The translations under genes and the position numbers were made by a program. A DNA stretch of 64,000 bases from Bacteroidota bacterium (GTDB lineage: Bacteria > Bacteroidota > Bacteroidia > UKL13-3), in NCBI GenBank assembly GCA_030680835.1, contig JAUXUD010000033.1, forward strand, positions 55,409-119,408. Reading direction: 5' to 3'. This document shows positions 1 to 6,761 of the stretch, in pieces. A model generated the notes under the pieces. That model was not told the origin of the DNA. It was given only the letters and a program-made list of their open reading frames with translations, and searched no databases. The number at the start of each line of letters is the position of its first letter. The stretch's first letter is position 1.

Positions 1-306
1 CTGGCAAGTGTATTGCAGGTAACCGGCGCAGCCGCCAGTGCAGCCTTTACAACCGCAAAAGCAAGTGAAACAGCTGCCACAATAACGTTGGCAAAAATTA
101 TGGGACAAAAGTATATTGCATTATTCGGCCAGATTGAAGTGTATTCGGATTGGAGAAGAACGGGTTTTCCAACTTTAACACCCAATTCGAATGGAAGTGT
201 TACCGTAATACCCAGAAGATTACCAACCGTTTTGGATGAGCGTTTATACAATACCAAGGCACCTGCAGAAAATGATATCAAGAAACCTGTATGGTGGGAT
301 CAATAG
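1..306 (+). CDS. SusD-like outer-membrane lipoprotein, C-terminal fragment
   Basis: Only the last 101 codons lie in the window; the frame is open from base 1, so the gene starts upstream. The text KYIALFGQIEVYSDWRRTG, followed by IPRRLPTVLDERLYN and a Trp-Trp-Asp-Gln end, is the usual C-terminus of SusD/RagB-type proteins, particularly the SusD-like group with a conserved W-R-R-T-G segment. Such lipoproteins sit on the cell surface and lid a SusC-type TonB transporter that imports glycans or peptides. By analogy a SusC gene should lie to the left. The substrate cannot be judged from this end. A rho-independent terminator follows at once. Confidence 0.8.
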   Translation: MASVLQVTGAAASAAFTTAKASETAATITLAKIMGQKYIALFGQIEVYSDWRRTGFPTLTPNSNGSVTVIPRRLPTVLDERLYNTKAPAENDIKKPVWWDQ

Positions 307-330
307 GATTCTGAAAAATGAGTAAAATAA

Positions 331-367
331 AAAACGGGCAATACATAAAGTGTTGTCCGTTTTTTTT
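331..367 (+). terminator. Rho-independent terminator after the SusD-like gene
   Basis: An 8-bp stem (334-341 with 353-360, one G-U pair) is flanked by A residues on the left and followed by a run of eight T residues. It ends 11 bases before the MOSC gene, so that gene is probably transcribed separately. Confidence 0.8.
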
Positions 368-378
368 ATGTTTGAACC

Positions 379-1185
379 ATGCGCAGGCTTTCACAAATAT
401 TTATTTATCCCGTTAAAGGTTTAAAAGGAATTTCATTAGATGAAGCACTGATAGATAATACAGGACTGCAATACGATCGCAGGTGGATGCTGGTTGATGA
501 AACCGGAACCTTTATGTCACAGAGAACGCATCCCATAATGGCTTCGTTTAAATTGGTTCAAACCGAAATGGGATTTGATATTTGGGAACCCAAAGCCAAA
601 GAATGCATAGCTATCCCAAAGCTTGTTACAGGATCAAAAGTAACAGTTAAAATCTGGAACGATACCTGCGAAGTGGTTTCGTATAGCAAATTTGCCGATG
701 CATGGTTTTCAACTTTTCTTGAGATGAAATGTAAATTGGTTTATATGCCTGATGATTGCAATAGGGCGGTGGAAACTGAATTTAACCGGGGCAGTGATAC
801 CGTTAGTTTCGCCGATGCCTATCCTATTTTACTAATCGGCGATGAATCAATGGCGGATTTAAATAATCGTTTGAACACACCCGTAAATATAGATCGGTTC
901 AGACCAAACCTGGTGTTTACAGGTGGTACAGCTTTTGAAGAAGATACATATTCAGAATTTAGTATAGGTTCGCATCATTTTTTAGCAGCCAGGCCTTGTG
1001 GACGTTGCAAAGTTCCGGGCGTGAACCAACAAACAGGTAAACCCGATAAGGCAGGAAAAGAACTTCTAAAAACATTAGCAAAATACAGAACCCAGAACAA
1101 TAAAGTTTACTTTGGACAAAACGTATTGAGCAACGGAGGAAGCGGAATTGTAAAGCTTGGTGATGCGCTTGTAAATATTTACTGA
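379..1185 (+). CDS. MOSC-domain protein, YcbX/mARC-like
   Basis: 268 residues. The N-terminal half has the MOSC beta-barrel signature (IYPVKGLKGISLDEA near residues 9-23, then DRRWMLVD at 33-40), and the C-terminal half has the MOSC domain with ARPCGRCKVPGVNQQTG at 204-220. Cys207 or Cys210 is the likely molybdenum- or sulfur-carrying cysteine, as in YcbX and mitochondrial mARC, which reduce N-hydroxylated compounds with a molybdenum cofactor. Unlike E. coli YcbX there is no C-terminal ferredoxin domain, so an electron partner must be separate. The ATG at 379 opens directly on the conserved N-terminus. The physiological substrate is unknown. Confidence 0.85.
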   Translation: MRRLSQIFIYPVKGLKGISLDEALIDNTGLQYDRRWMLVDETGTFMSQRTHPIMASFKLVQTEMGFDIWEPKAKECIAIPKLVTGSKVTVKIWNDTCEVVSYSKFADAWFSTFLEMKCKLVYMPDDCNRAVETEFNRGSDTVSFADAYPILLIGDESMADLNNRLNTPVNIDRFRPNLVFTGGTAFEEDTYSEFSIGSHHFLAARPCGRCKVPGVNQQTGKPDKAGKELLKTLAKYRTQNNKVYFGQNVLSNGGSGIVKLGDALVNIY

Positions 1186-1235
1186 AGAACAATTTTTCCT
1201 GTATAGGTTTTGGTCCCATCGTAAACTTTCACGAA
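1179..1235 (-). pseudogene. Possible 3' remnant of a lost gene convergent to the MOSC gene
   Basis: On the minus strand a short frame reads FVKVYDGTKTYTGKIVLQ and stops at 1179, overlapping the MOSC stop by seven bases. It looks like a natural protein C-terminus, but an in-frame TGA lies just upstream and no start fits. I infer that the body of a convergent gene was lost where the higBA pair now sits. This is weak: the frame is only 18 codons and other frames are also open here. Confidence 0.25.
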
Positions 1236-1291
1236 TCACCTGTAGTACCTCCACCCTGAATAAAAGCAAAAGAATGAAAAATATTTTAAAT

Positions 1292-1327
1292 AATAGTTCC
1301 CAATGAGGGAACTATTTAGTATCTTTG
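1292..1327 (+). promoter_or_regulatory. higBA promoter with operator palindrome
   Basis: A perfect 10-bp inverted repeat (1292-1301 and 1307-1316, core AGTTCCC/GGGAACT, 5-bp spacer) lies immediately upstream of the Bacteroidota -7 element TATCTTTG (1320-1327). No good -33 TTG is seen. The palindrome occupies the space between the -33 and -7 positions, where a bound HTH antitoxin would block polymerase. The higB GTG follows 15 bases after the -7 box. Autorepression by HigA or the HigBA complex is inferred from other HigBA systems. Confidence 0.75.
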
Positions 1328-1342
1328 TATAAAATATATTTA

Positions 1343-1636
1343 GTGAGAGTAATTGCCAGGAAAACCCTACGTGAATTTTGGATTGTGCATAATGATTGCG
1401 AACAAGCACTGAAATCATGGTATGATGAGACAACAATTGCCAGATGGAATGGCCCAAAAGATATTAAGCAGGATTATCCAAGTGCCAGCTTTTTGGAAGG
1501 TAACAGGGTTGTGTTTAACATTAAAGGGAACAAATACCGGCTGATAGTGAAGATTAATTATAAGTTTGGCATGTTATGGATAAGGTTTATAGGAACCCAT
1601 GCTGAATACGATCGTATAGATGCAACAAAAATATGA
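1343..1636 (+). CDS. higB: HigB-family type II toxin, putative mRNA interferase
   Basis: 97 residues from a GTG start. The sequence matches the HigB toxin family: VIARKTLREFW at the start, RVVFNIKGNKYRLIVKINY in the middle and IRFIGTHAEYDRIDA at the end. Family members are small RelE-fold ribonucleases that cleave mRNA, usually at the ribosome, and arrest growth until neutralised by HigA. I chose the GTG at 1343 because the family begins at this point; the TTG at 1325 lies within the -7 promoter box. As is typical for hig loci the toxin comes first, and its 3' end is followed four bases later by the preferred antitoxin start. Confidence 0.9.
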   Translation: MRVIARKTLREFWIVHNDCEQALKSWYDETTIARWNGPKDIKQDYPSASFLEGNRVVFNIKGNKYRLIVKINYKFGMLWIRFIGTHAEYDRIDATKI

Positions 1637-1640
1637 AGAT

Positions 1641-1997
1641 ATGAAAATTAAACCTGTAAAAACAGCAAAAGATTACAAGGCAGCATTGAATCGTTTAAAT
1701 CAGATTTTTGATGCCAAACCGGGAACAGCAGTAGGGGATGAATTGGATATTCTTGCTCTGTTAATTGAGAAGTATGAGGAAGAGAAATATCCGATTGAAG
1801 CACCAGACCCAATTGAAGCCATAAAATTCAGAATGGAACAGTTGGGATACAAGCAGAAAGATTTGGAAGATATTATTGGTTATAAGGGTCGGGTAAGTGA
1901 GATACTTAATAAAAAGAGAAAGCTCAGCCTTGAAATGATTCGCAAACTACATTTTGCACTGCATATTCCAACGGATGTGTTGGTGCAGGAATATTAA
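1641..1997 (+). CDS. higA: HigA-family antitoxin, XRE-type HTH
   Basis: 118 residues from the ATG at 1641; an alternative ATG at 1620 would overlap higB by 17 bases. The N-terminal half (KPVKTAKDYKAALNRLNQIF) is the part that normally contacts the toxin. The C-terminal half is an XRE helix-turn-helix (MEQLGYKQKDLEDIIGYKGR, then VSEILNKKRKLSLEMIRKL). Homologous antitoxins bind the operator upstream of higB and repress the pair; the perfect palindrome at 1292-1316 is the obvious site. The stop overlaps the end of the convergent lipoprotein gene by four bases. Confidence 0.9.
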   Translation: MKIKPVKTAKDYKAALNRLNQIFDAKPGTAVGDELDILALLIEKYEEEKYPIEAPDPIEAIKFRMEQLGYKQKDLEDIIGYKGRVSEILNKKRKLSLEMIRKLHFALHIPTDVLVQEY

Positions 1998-2548
1998 TTT
2001 TTCTTAAGAGTCAGCGGTTCCTGAAATACACCTTTGGTGTCGGCATATTTTAAAACAAATTTTTGGAGCTCTTCTGTCGAAGCAGTCAGCAGAATTGTTC
2101 CGTCGGAGGATTTTATATGCGCAATATTAATTTGGTTTGACTCAATACCTTTTTCTAACCATGAAGGGTCAAACATTTCAATGGTTAATTGGTCGTTGAT
2201 GATTTTTATTTTGGAAAATGTATGAACCGGAAAAAAATGTATTTGATATAAATGGTCGACAGATTTTAGCTCTTCGGGATAAAGGTCAAGGAAAAGAAAT
2301 TCTCCTATCTTTACTACGTGTGCCCGAAAAGTTGCATGCTTATTATCTTCAGTGTGCGTCAGTTTGTACTCCTTGTCACTTTTCTGTTCAAATGTCCAGC
2401 TATCTATTGACTTTGTTTCCTTCCAGGTCCCAAGAAATTCTGATTTAAAAATCAAATCCATGCTTGTGTAAAGTGGGTTTAAGGACGGAATACATCCAGT
2501 GAGGATAGAAATAATGCCCAATGCCATTATTAGTTTTTTAGTTTTCAT
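1994..2548 (-). CDS. Predicted lipoprotein, unknown function
   Basis: 184 residues. I chose the ATG at 2548 because it opens a lipoprotein signal peptide (MKTKKLIMALGIISILTGC) with lipobox LTGC, whereas the longer frame adds 15 residues of charged sequence. After Cys19 come segments such as FLGTWKE and KIGEFLFLDLYPEEL, of a kind common in small Bacteroidota envelope lipoproteins with a beta-rich fold. No family was recognised. It converges with higA (four-base overlap), and its upstream side carries a repeat module shared with the M28 gene, including a -7-like TAAATTTG at 2672-2679. Confidence 0.75.
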   Translation of the reverse strand: MKTKKLIMALGIISILTGCIPSLNPLYTSMDLIFKSEFLGTWKETKSIDSWTFEQKSDKEYKLTHTEDNKHATFRAHVVKIGEFLFLDLYPEELKSVDHLYQIHFFPVHTFSKIKIINDQLTIEMFDPSWLEKGIESNQINIAHIKSSDGTILLTASTEELQKFVLKYADTKGVFQEPLTLKKN

Positions 2549-2608
2549 AATTCTTTTGTTTGGTTTATGTTGATTATCCTTGAAGTCTGTCATTAAATGG
2601 GGTTAAAC

Positions 2609-2680
2609 TCAGCGTATGAAAAAACCAATCAAATTACGCTTGGTAAAACTTGTGATAATAACTGGTAAATGCAAATTTAT
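2609..2680 (-). repeat. Recurrent intergenic leader module, copy a
   Basis: About 72 bp that align over most of their length with 3699-3768; the strongest shared stretch is CTTGGTAAAACTTG, then GATAATAA, TGGTAAA and GCAAATTTAT. In the minus direction the module starts with a TAAATTTG -7 box and reads into the lipoprotein gene, so it may serve as promoter plus leader. Shorter relatives lie at 4802-4833 and 6004-6041. Confidence 0.6.
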
Positions 2681-2759
2681 TTTATAAATTTTGGCAGCGT
2701 ACAGGCGAACATTCGGATGCTTCAACCCCGGACAGTTATAATCCGGTTTTCACTTGTGG

Positions 2760-3680
2760 TTATAGAGTTATTAAAGTTTTAAATACACCGTCTATTACTT
2801 TTGCCATCCTTTTTAAATCGAGCGTTTCCATTGTGTCTGATGATTGGTGATAATTTTTATTTCTATAAAATGAAGTATCAGTTATCATCAACGCACTAAT
2901 TCCAAATTTCCAATAATTCAAATGGTCTGAAAAGTCAATACCCGGTAAAGCCGGAGGTCCGGTAAATTTTTTTGTCCGGATTGCTTTAGAAGATTTAAAG
3001 CGTCTGCAAAACTTATGCGCAAATTTTCCTGAACCGAATTTTTTTACAAGCGTGATATAGTTTCCTTTATTGCCATAAAAAAGTGAAAGCAATCCGACAG
3101 GATAGGACTGTGATTTTTTCTCGTCTGAGAAGTAGCCAATCATTTCAATTGAAACCATGCCATAAACTTCCGCCTTAGCGTCTACAAGCGATTTAGCGTG
3201 AATGTAGCTGCCCATAAATTCGGTTCTGAAATAGGGCGGTTCTTCTAATGAATAAGCAACCAGGTCAATCCTATAATTTAGTTTTTTTCCTTTTAATAAT
3301 CTGGATAGTTCAAGGAGCCCTGCCACACCGCTTGCATTATCATCAGCACCTTCCTGATCGCCGCAAACATCATAATGCGCGCCAACAACAATTCGTTTTT
3401 GATTCTCTGTGCCGAAGGAACAAATGACGTTTTTATAAGTCCTGCCATCCGCAAAATATTCCTGGAAAAATACACTATCGGAGTATTGACTAAAAACAGA
3501 TTTGATGAAGTTGGCTGTTCTGTTAAGTTGGTCAATATTATTGTAGGTACGATGCTTTTCTGTCTTTGTTAATGCCGTTAAATGTGATTTAATAATTGTG
3601 GTGTCTGCCAGAGTTTTTGCATTGCAATAACTTGTTATAAAAATTATTAATAATGTCACTAAGTATTTGCAGTTTGGCAT
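2760..3680 (-). CDS. M28-family zinc peptidase, secreted
   Basis: 306 residues with an N-terminal signal segment (hydrophobic stretch at about 6-19). The M28 metal-binding pattern is complete: His102 (GAHYD), Asp114 in ADDNASG, the Glu146-Glu147 pair (SLEEPP), Glu179 (IEMIG) and His278 (YHQSSDT). Family members are two-zinc aminopeptidases or, in some cases, glutaminyl cyclases; both use the same fold, so the reaction is uncertain. It probably acts in the periplasm or outside the cell. Its upstream region carries the leader module at 3699-3768 with a -7 box TAAATTTG (3760-3767). Confidence 0.85.
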   Translation of the reverse strand: MPNCKYLVTLLIIFITSYCNAKTLADTTIIKSHLTALTKTEKHRTYNNIDQLNRTANFIKSVFSQYSDSVFFQEYFADGRTYKNVICSFGTENQKRIVVGAHYDVCGDQEGADDNASGVAGLLELSRLLKGKKLNYRIDLVAYSLEEPPYFRTEFMGSYIHAKSLVDAKAEVYGMVSIEMIGYFSDEKKSQSYPVGLLSLFYGNKGNYITLVKKFGSGKFAHKFCRRFKSSKAIRTKKFTGPPALPGIDFSDHLNYWKFGISALMITDTSFYRNKNYHQSSDTMETLDLKRMAKVIDGVFKTLITL

Positions 3681-3698
3681 AAAAAAGGGCTTATTGGT

Positions 3699-3768
3699 GC
3701 AGAATGTGAAAACCTGTCACAAACTGCTTGGTAAAACTTGCGATAATAATTGGTAAAAGCAAATTTAT
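3699..3768 (-). repeat. Recurrent intergenic leader module, copy b
   Basis: Second long copy of the module at 2609-2680, again directly upstream of a minus-strand gene, here the M28 peptidase. The -7 box TAAATTTG (complement of 3760-3767) and the following 50-60 bases are conserved between two unrelated genes. Confidence 0.6.
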
Positions 3769-3783
3769 CCTGATTAGTACAAC

Positions 3784-3974
3784 CTATTTGTTGTTTAACG
3801 CCCGCAGTTTATACCCAAAGGGGGGGACAATTTGTACCCACCCTTTAACAAGTTCTTCATCATGTTGACACATACGGCGTTCTCCCACTTTAATGCTGAA
3901 CATACTGTTCAACACAGGATTCATCCTTCAGTCCTTTCGAAACCCCAACTATTGCCGGCTGGCCACATGCATAA
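3784..3974. repeat. Left flank of the fic locus: G7 tract, degenerate repeat and 46-codon frame
   Basis: This gap holds three things. CCAAAGGGGGGGACAATT (3815-3832) recurs inverted at 4830-4848 with eight instead of seven C. A stretch near 3880-3935 (GTTCTCC, GAACA, TGTTCAACA, TTCAT, CTT in that order) recurs in the same orientation at 4865-4920. On the minus strand a 46-codon frame runs from ATG at 3924 to TAG at 3784; it looks like a decayed or chance frame, and no family was recognised. The fic gene with its candidate antitoxin therefore sits between related sequences. Confidence 0.5.
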
Positions 3975-3990
3975 ATGTCGCTGATAGTTT

Positions 3991-3998
3991 TATATTTG
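3991..3998 (+). promoter_or_regulatory. -7 promoter element of fic
   Basis: TATATTTG matches TAnnTTTG and ends nine bases before the chosen ATG, which would give a nearly leaderless transcript. No TTG was found at the -33 distance. Confidence 0.5.
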
Positions 3999-4007
3999 TT
4001 GGTCAGC

Positions 4008-4595
4008 ATGAAATACAAAACACCGAATAGTCAAAGTGAGATATTACCTAATTTACTTGGTCTCAAGTCATCTGAAGATATTGCACTGTCTGAGTTTGAA
4101 GGTTTTTTAAAGGCGGAAATTATTTTGACCGAAAAGCTGTCAAGCAGAACAAGATTCGATGTTCAATACATTTTGAAAATCCACAAGCTCGCACTTGGTC
4201 ATCTTTATTCCTTTGCCGGGAAGTATCGGGATGTTAATCTCTCAAAGGGAGGCTTTCCTTTTGCTGCTGCCCGCTTTCTACCTGAAACAATGGCTTCATT
4301 CAATCAAGAGATATTGTCCAAATTAGCAAATGAATATGAAAACAGTCAGGTCTTAATTGCAGATATTGCTAAAGTACATGCTGAATTTTTATTTATCCAT
4401 CCCTTTCGTGAAGGAAATGGTCGAACGGCCCGTATTTTGGCAAATCTGATGTCGCGTAAGCAGGGTTATGATCCACTATTATTTGATAAAGTTGGGAAAA
4501 CAGAATTTGAATTCTACGTATTAGCAGTACAATTGTCCGCAGAAAAAAATTACAATAAAATGGAGGAATTTATAACCTCTATTTTCCCAAAGTAA
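4008..4595 (+). CDS. Fic-domain protein, putative AMP-transferase toxin
   Basis: 195 residues from ATG 4008. The catalytic loop HPFREGNGRTAR at 131-142 satisfies the full HxFx(D/E)GNGRxxR motif, and GGFPFAAARFLP at 81-92 is the flap that positions the target. Fic enzymes of this form transfer AMP, or occasionally another group, from a nucleotide to a hydroxyl of a target protein. The single-domain protein has no inhibitory [S/T]xxxE[G/N] helix of its own at either end, so it should need a separate antitoxin; a candidate lies on the opposite strand at 4579-4737. The ATG at 3975 is rejected because a -7 box lies between it and 4008. Confidence 0.85.
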   Translation: MKYKTPNSQSEILPNLLGLKSSEDIALSEFEGFLKAEIILTEKLSSRTRFDVQYILKIHKLALGHLYSFAGKYRDVNLSKGGFPFAAARFLPETMASFNQEILSKLANEYENSQVLIADIAKVHAEFLFIHPFREGNGRTARILANLMSRKQGYDPLLFDKVGKTEFEFYVLAVQLSAEKNYNKMEEFITSIFPK

Positions 4596-4737
4596 GTTCG
4601 ACTTTTTTAAGTGTCGCTAAAGCCGAATTCGATGAAATATTAATTCCTTCAATTTTGAAAGAAGCTATCATTGATCGAAGGATTTCTTCTCTTAAATTTC
4701 TGCCTGATTTAGCTGGCTTTTTTGCTTTGTTTTTCAC
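4579..4737 (-). CDS. Candidate Fic antitoxin, VbhA-like, convergent with fic
   Basis: A 52-codon frame from GTG (4737) to TAG (4579). The N-terminus is Lys-rich (VKNKAKKPAK); residues 26-31 read SFKIEG, which fits the Fic inhibitory motif [S/T]xxxE[G/N]. It is followed by INISSNSALATLKKVEL, resembling the helix after the motif in VbhA-type antitoxins. In these families the Glu blocks the ATP gamma-phosphate site of the partner Fic. The unusual point is orientation: known class I antitoxin genes normally precede fic on the same strand, whereas this one is convergent and overlaps its last 17 bases. A -7-like TATATTTA lies just before the GTG. Low-to-moderate certainty because of length. Confidence 0.55.
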   Translation of the reverse strand: MKNKAKKPAKSGRNLREEILRSMIASFKIEGINISSNSALATLKKVELTLGK

Positions 4738-4801
4738 GTTGTAAATATAGTCATTTTATTCCTTATGTCCAATTTTATTCACTTGTTATGGCCTTCCCTA
4801 T

Positions 4802-4833
4802 AACGTCAGAATATGAAAAAACCAACCGCAATT
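4802..4833 (-). repeat. Recurrent intergenic module, copy c (short)
   Basis: AACGTCAGAATATGAAAAAA and the next few bases match 6004-6025 and more loosely 2609-2625 and 3699-3712. It is again upstream of a minus-strand gene, here the candidate Fic antitoxin. Confidence 0.45.
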
Positions 4834-4930
4834 GTCCCCCCCCTTTGGCCCCATGCGATAGCAGAGTTCTCCAGTTTTACGGGAACAGGTGTTCAACAAA
4901 TGGTTCATTCTTGGTCCTTCGGTTGCAACG
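4830..4930. repeat. Right flank of the fic locus, related to 3815-3938
   Basis: AATTGT-C8-TTTGG at 4830-4848 is the inverted counterpart of 3815-3832. The following bases up to about 4920 align in direct orientation with 3880-3938. The stop of the membrane protein gene (4905) lies inside this repeat, so the last codons of that gene are repeat-derived. Confidence 0.45.
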
Positions 4931-5990
4931 AACCTTTGCCTGTTAGCTTTAGTTTTTTCATTTCTTGCGCATATTCATAAGCAATTATTCCAATTGGAAA
5001 AATTACAAACACAAGCCAAACTGCAATATTTCTTGGCAAAAATTGATGGTTATAATTTAACCAAAAAAATGTCCCAACAACAAAAAGACAAATCAATGAA
5101 TATGTAGTTTTTACTTGTTCTTGAGAATATCTCTTTACATGATCCTTTTTCAGTTCTTCTAATTCCTTAAAATACTGCCTGTTAAAAAAGGTACCTTTTC
5201 CAGGTAAAAATCCAATTAGCATAATTAGGTTTTGAATAATATATATACAACAAACTCCAAGTAAAAAGTATTGCAAGCTAATGTAAAACCCACTTGTTAT
5301 ATCTTCTGAGTTCTCAATTTGGCCATTTTGATAGACTCGATAAATATTGTCAATTGCAAAAAGCATCATGATTATCGAACTCCAAATACTTAATGAAAGT
5401 CTGCTTGACCTTGTTATTTCAGCCCTTGTGAATGCGTGATAAAAAGCAAAAATTGTAAAACATAATCCAATAAACATCAATATATTCAAGAATAGATTTA
5501 TGTCTGTTAGAAAGCCGTAGTCAAAAACCCAATAAATAATTGCTATTGATTGTATAAGCGTAATACCTTCTGTTAATTTAACTGTTACCCGTTCTTTATT
5601 AAATGCTATAATTAGAAGAGAAAATATTCCGATAAACCAATAAGGCCATTCTTCTATGTGGTTTTCGATACCATAACCATGCTCACCTTTCCCTGGCAAA
5701 AAAGCCAGATAGCTTAAAATAAAAGATGCCAAAGACAAGAAAAAAACTGTCTTCCACTTTTCTATGATTCGCTTACCTTCAAATATTGCTCCAATAATGA
5801 TTGCTAAAATGCTAATTGGAATTAACCGCCTTTCAGACAAGTGTAGTTTAAAGCCAACAAAAATTGTCAGTACGAGTAACAAACCACCTAGTACATACAA
5901 ATATGGTTTAAGGTCAAACCCCGCTGATTTTTTTCTTTTTGTTGAAGTTTTCTTTCTTGCCAATTTTCCTTTGATTATTCCTGTCTCCAA
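4905..5990 (-). CDS. Multipass inner-membrane protein, unknown
   Basis: 361 residues with a basic N-terminus (KLARKKTSTKRKK) followed by about ten hydrophobic segments, the first near 31-48. A short motif FLPGKG occurs twice (about 97-102 and 268-273), which may mark an internal duplication. The soluble stretch near 275-300 is rich in Lys/Glu, suggesting a cytoplasmic loop. The only start after the upstream in-frame TAA is TTG 5990; a later TTG at 5963 is also possible. The C-terminal residues (GSLQPKDQE) fall in the repeat at 4830-4930. No family was recognised. Confidence 0.65.
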   Translation of the reverse strand: METGIIKGKLARKKTSTKRKKSAGFDLKPYLYVLGGLLLVLTIFVGFKLHLSERRLIPISILAIIIGAIFEGKRIIEKWKTVFFLSLASFILSYLAFLPGKGEHGYGIENHIEEWPYWFIGIFSLLIIAFNKERVTVKLTEGITLIQSIAIIYWVFDYGFLTDINLFLNILMFIGLCFTIFAFYHAFTRAEITRSSRLSLSIWSSIIMMLFAIDNIYRVYQNGQIENSEDITSGFYISLQYFLLGVCCIYIIQNLIMLIGFLPGKGTFFNRQYFKELEELKKDHVKRYSQEQVKTTYSLICLFVVGTFFWLNYNHQFLPRNIAVWLVFVIFPIGIIAYEYAQEMKKLKLTGKGSLQPKDQE

Positions 5991-6003
5991 TTAAATTACA
6001 CCT

Positions 6004-6041
6004 AACGTCAGAATGTGAAAAAACCTATCCACAAATTGCTT
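6004..6041 (-). repeat. Recurrent intergenic module, copy d
   Basis: AACGTCAGAATGTGAAAAAA at 6004-6023, then CC, CACAAATTGCTT. It joins features of copy c (AACGTCAGAAT) and copy b (GAATGTGAAAA, CACAAACTGCTT) and lies 13 bases upstream of the membrane protein start. Confidence 0.5.
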
Positions 6042-6115
6042 CGTAATGAGGAAATAAACACGAGGAAAAATAATAATTTCAAATTGCTTCTCAACATTGT
6101 TATGACTTGTTTTTC

Positions 6116-6685
6116 TTATTTCAGTTTTATTGTTCCGCTTTCTTTTAATTCTTTCTTATCGTTATTCCAACCATATGTTCGGATAAATTTTAGTTTGTTA
6201 ATGTCCATATTGTTTGTTAATGAAATATTATTAACAGAACTTTTAAACACATCATATTGAAGTGGTAGTTCCCCCCATTCCAATGTGTATTGATATGCAT
6301 CAATGATTTTATTTTCCTTATCTGTTTTGATGATTAAAATGTCGTGAAACTCTTTGAACAAACGTGGCCCGCCAGAATTATAGGCTTCGCCTACAAATGT
6401 CGAGAGGAATTGATAATATTTATACTGTCCATTTACGGGTTCAAAGACTGGCATTAGGTTTTCAATATTAATTGTTTTGAAATTATTACCATCAATGTCG
6501 TCAAGTTTTGAATAGTTAAAATCTGAATTCTCTTTCTCCTTTTGAAGAATATAAATTTTTGTTTCATTCGGTATAGTAAGAGTGTCCATTTGAGGTAATT
6601 CTGATATGGTCTTAACGGGTTTGTTCTGGCAAGAAGCAAGTCCAGTTAATAGTATTGAAAATGTAATGAAAGTCAAATTTTTCAT
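6116..6685 (-). CDS. Predicted lipoprotein, unknown function
   Basis: 189 residues. ATG 6685 opens a lipoprotein signal (MKNLTFITFSILLTGLASC) with the lipid-anchor Cys at residue 19. An upstream in-frame ATG at 6778 would add 31 charged residues and would place the promoter inside the gene. The mature part is acidic and polar with no family I recognise. It has a full Bacteroidota promoter of its own at 6726-6756, indicating an independent single-gene unit. Confidence 0.7.
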   Translation of the reverse strand: MKNLTFITFSILLTGLASCQNKPVKTISELPQMDTLTIPNETKIYILQKEKENSDFNYSKLDDIDGNNFKTINIENLMPVFEPVNGQYKYYQFLSTFVGEAYNSGGPRLFKEFHDILIIKTDKENKIIDAYQYTLEWGELPLQYDVFKSSVNNISLTNNMDINKLKFIRTYGWNNDKKELKESGTIKLK

Positions 6686-6725
6686 TAATTGTCTATTGTC
6701 GTTTTTCTTTAAAGAGTAGCGGTGG

Positions 6726-6756
6726 CAAATATATTCAAAAGGCGACATTTTGCCAA
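6726..6756 (-). promoter_or_regulatory. Promoter of the lipoprotein gene
   Basis: On the minus strand TTG (6756-6754), 20 bases, then TATATTTG (6733-6726). This is an exact match to TTG-N17-23-TAnnTTTG, leaving a leader of roughly 35 nt before ATG 6685. Confidence 0.7.
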
Positions 6757-6761
6757 TGCGG

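Noticed and set aside
959..1457. Several open minus-strand frames opposite and after the MOSC gene
   Set aside because: They are antisense to a clear family gene or lack any protein-like character; only the 18-codon end at 1179 looked natural, and that is reported as weak.
3784..3924. 46-codon minus-strand frame as a gene
   Set aside because: It coincides with the degenerate repeats that flank fic and has no recognised family; probably a decayed or chance frame.
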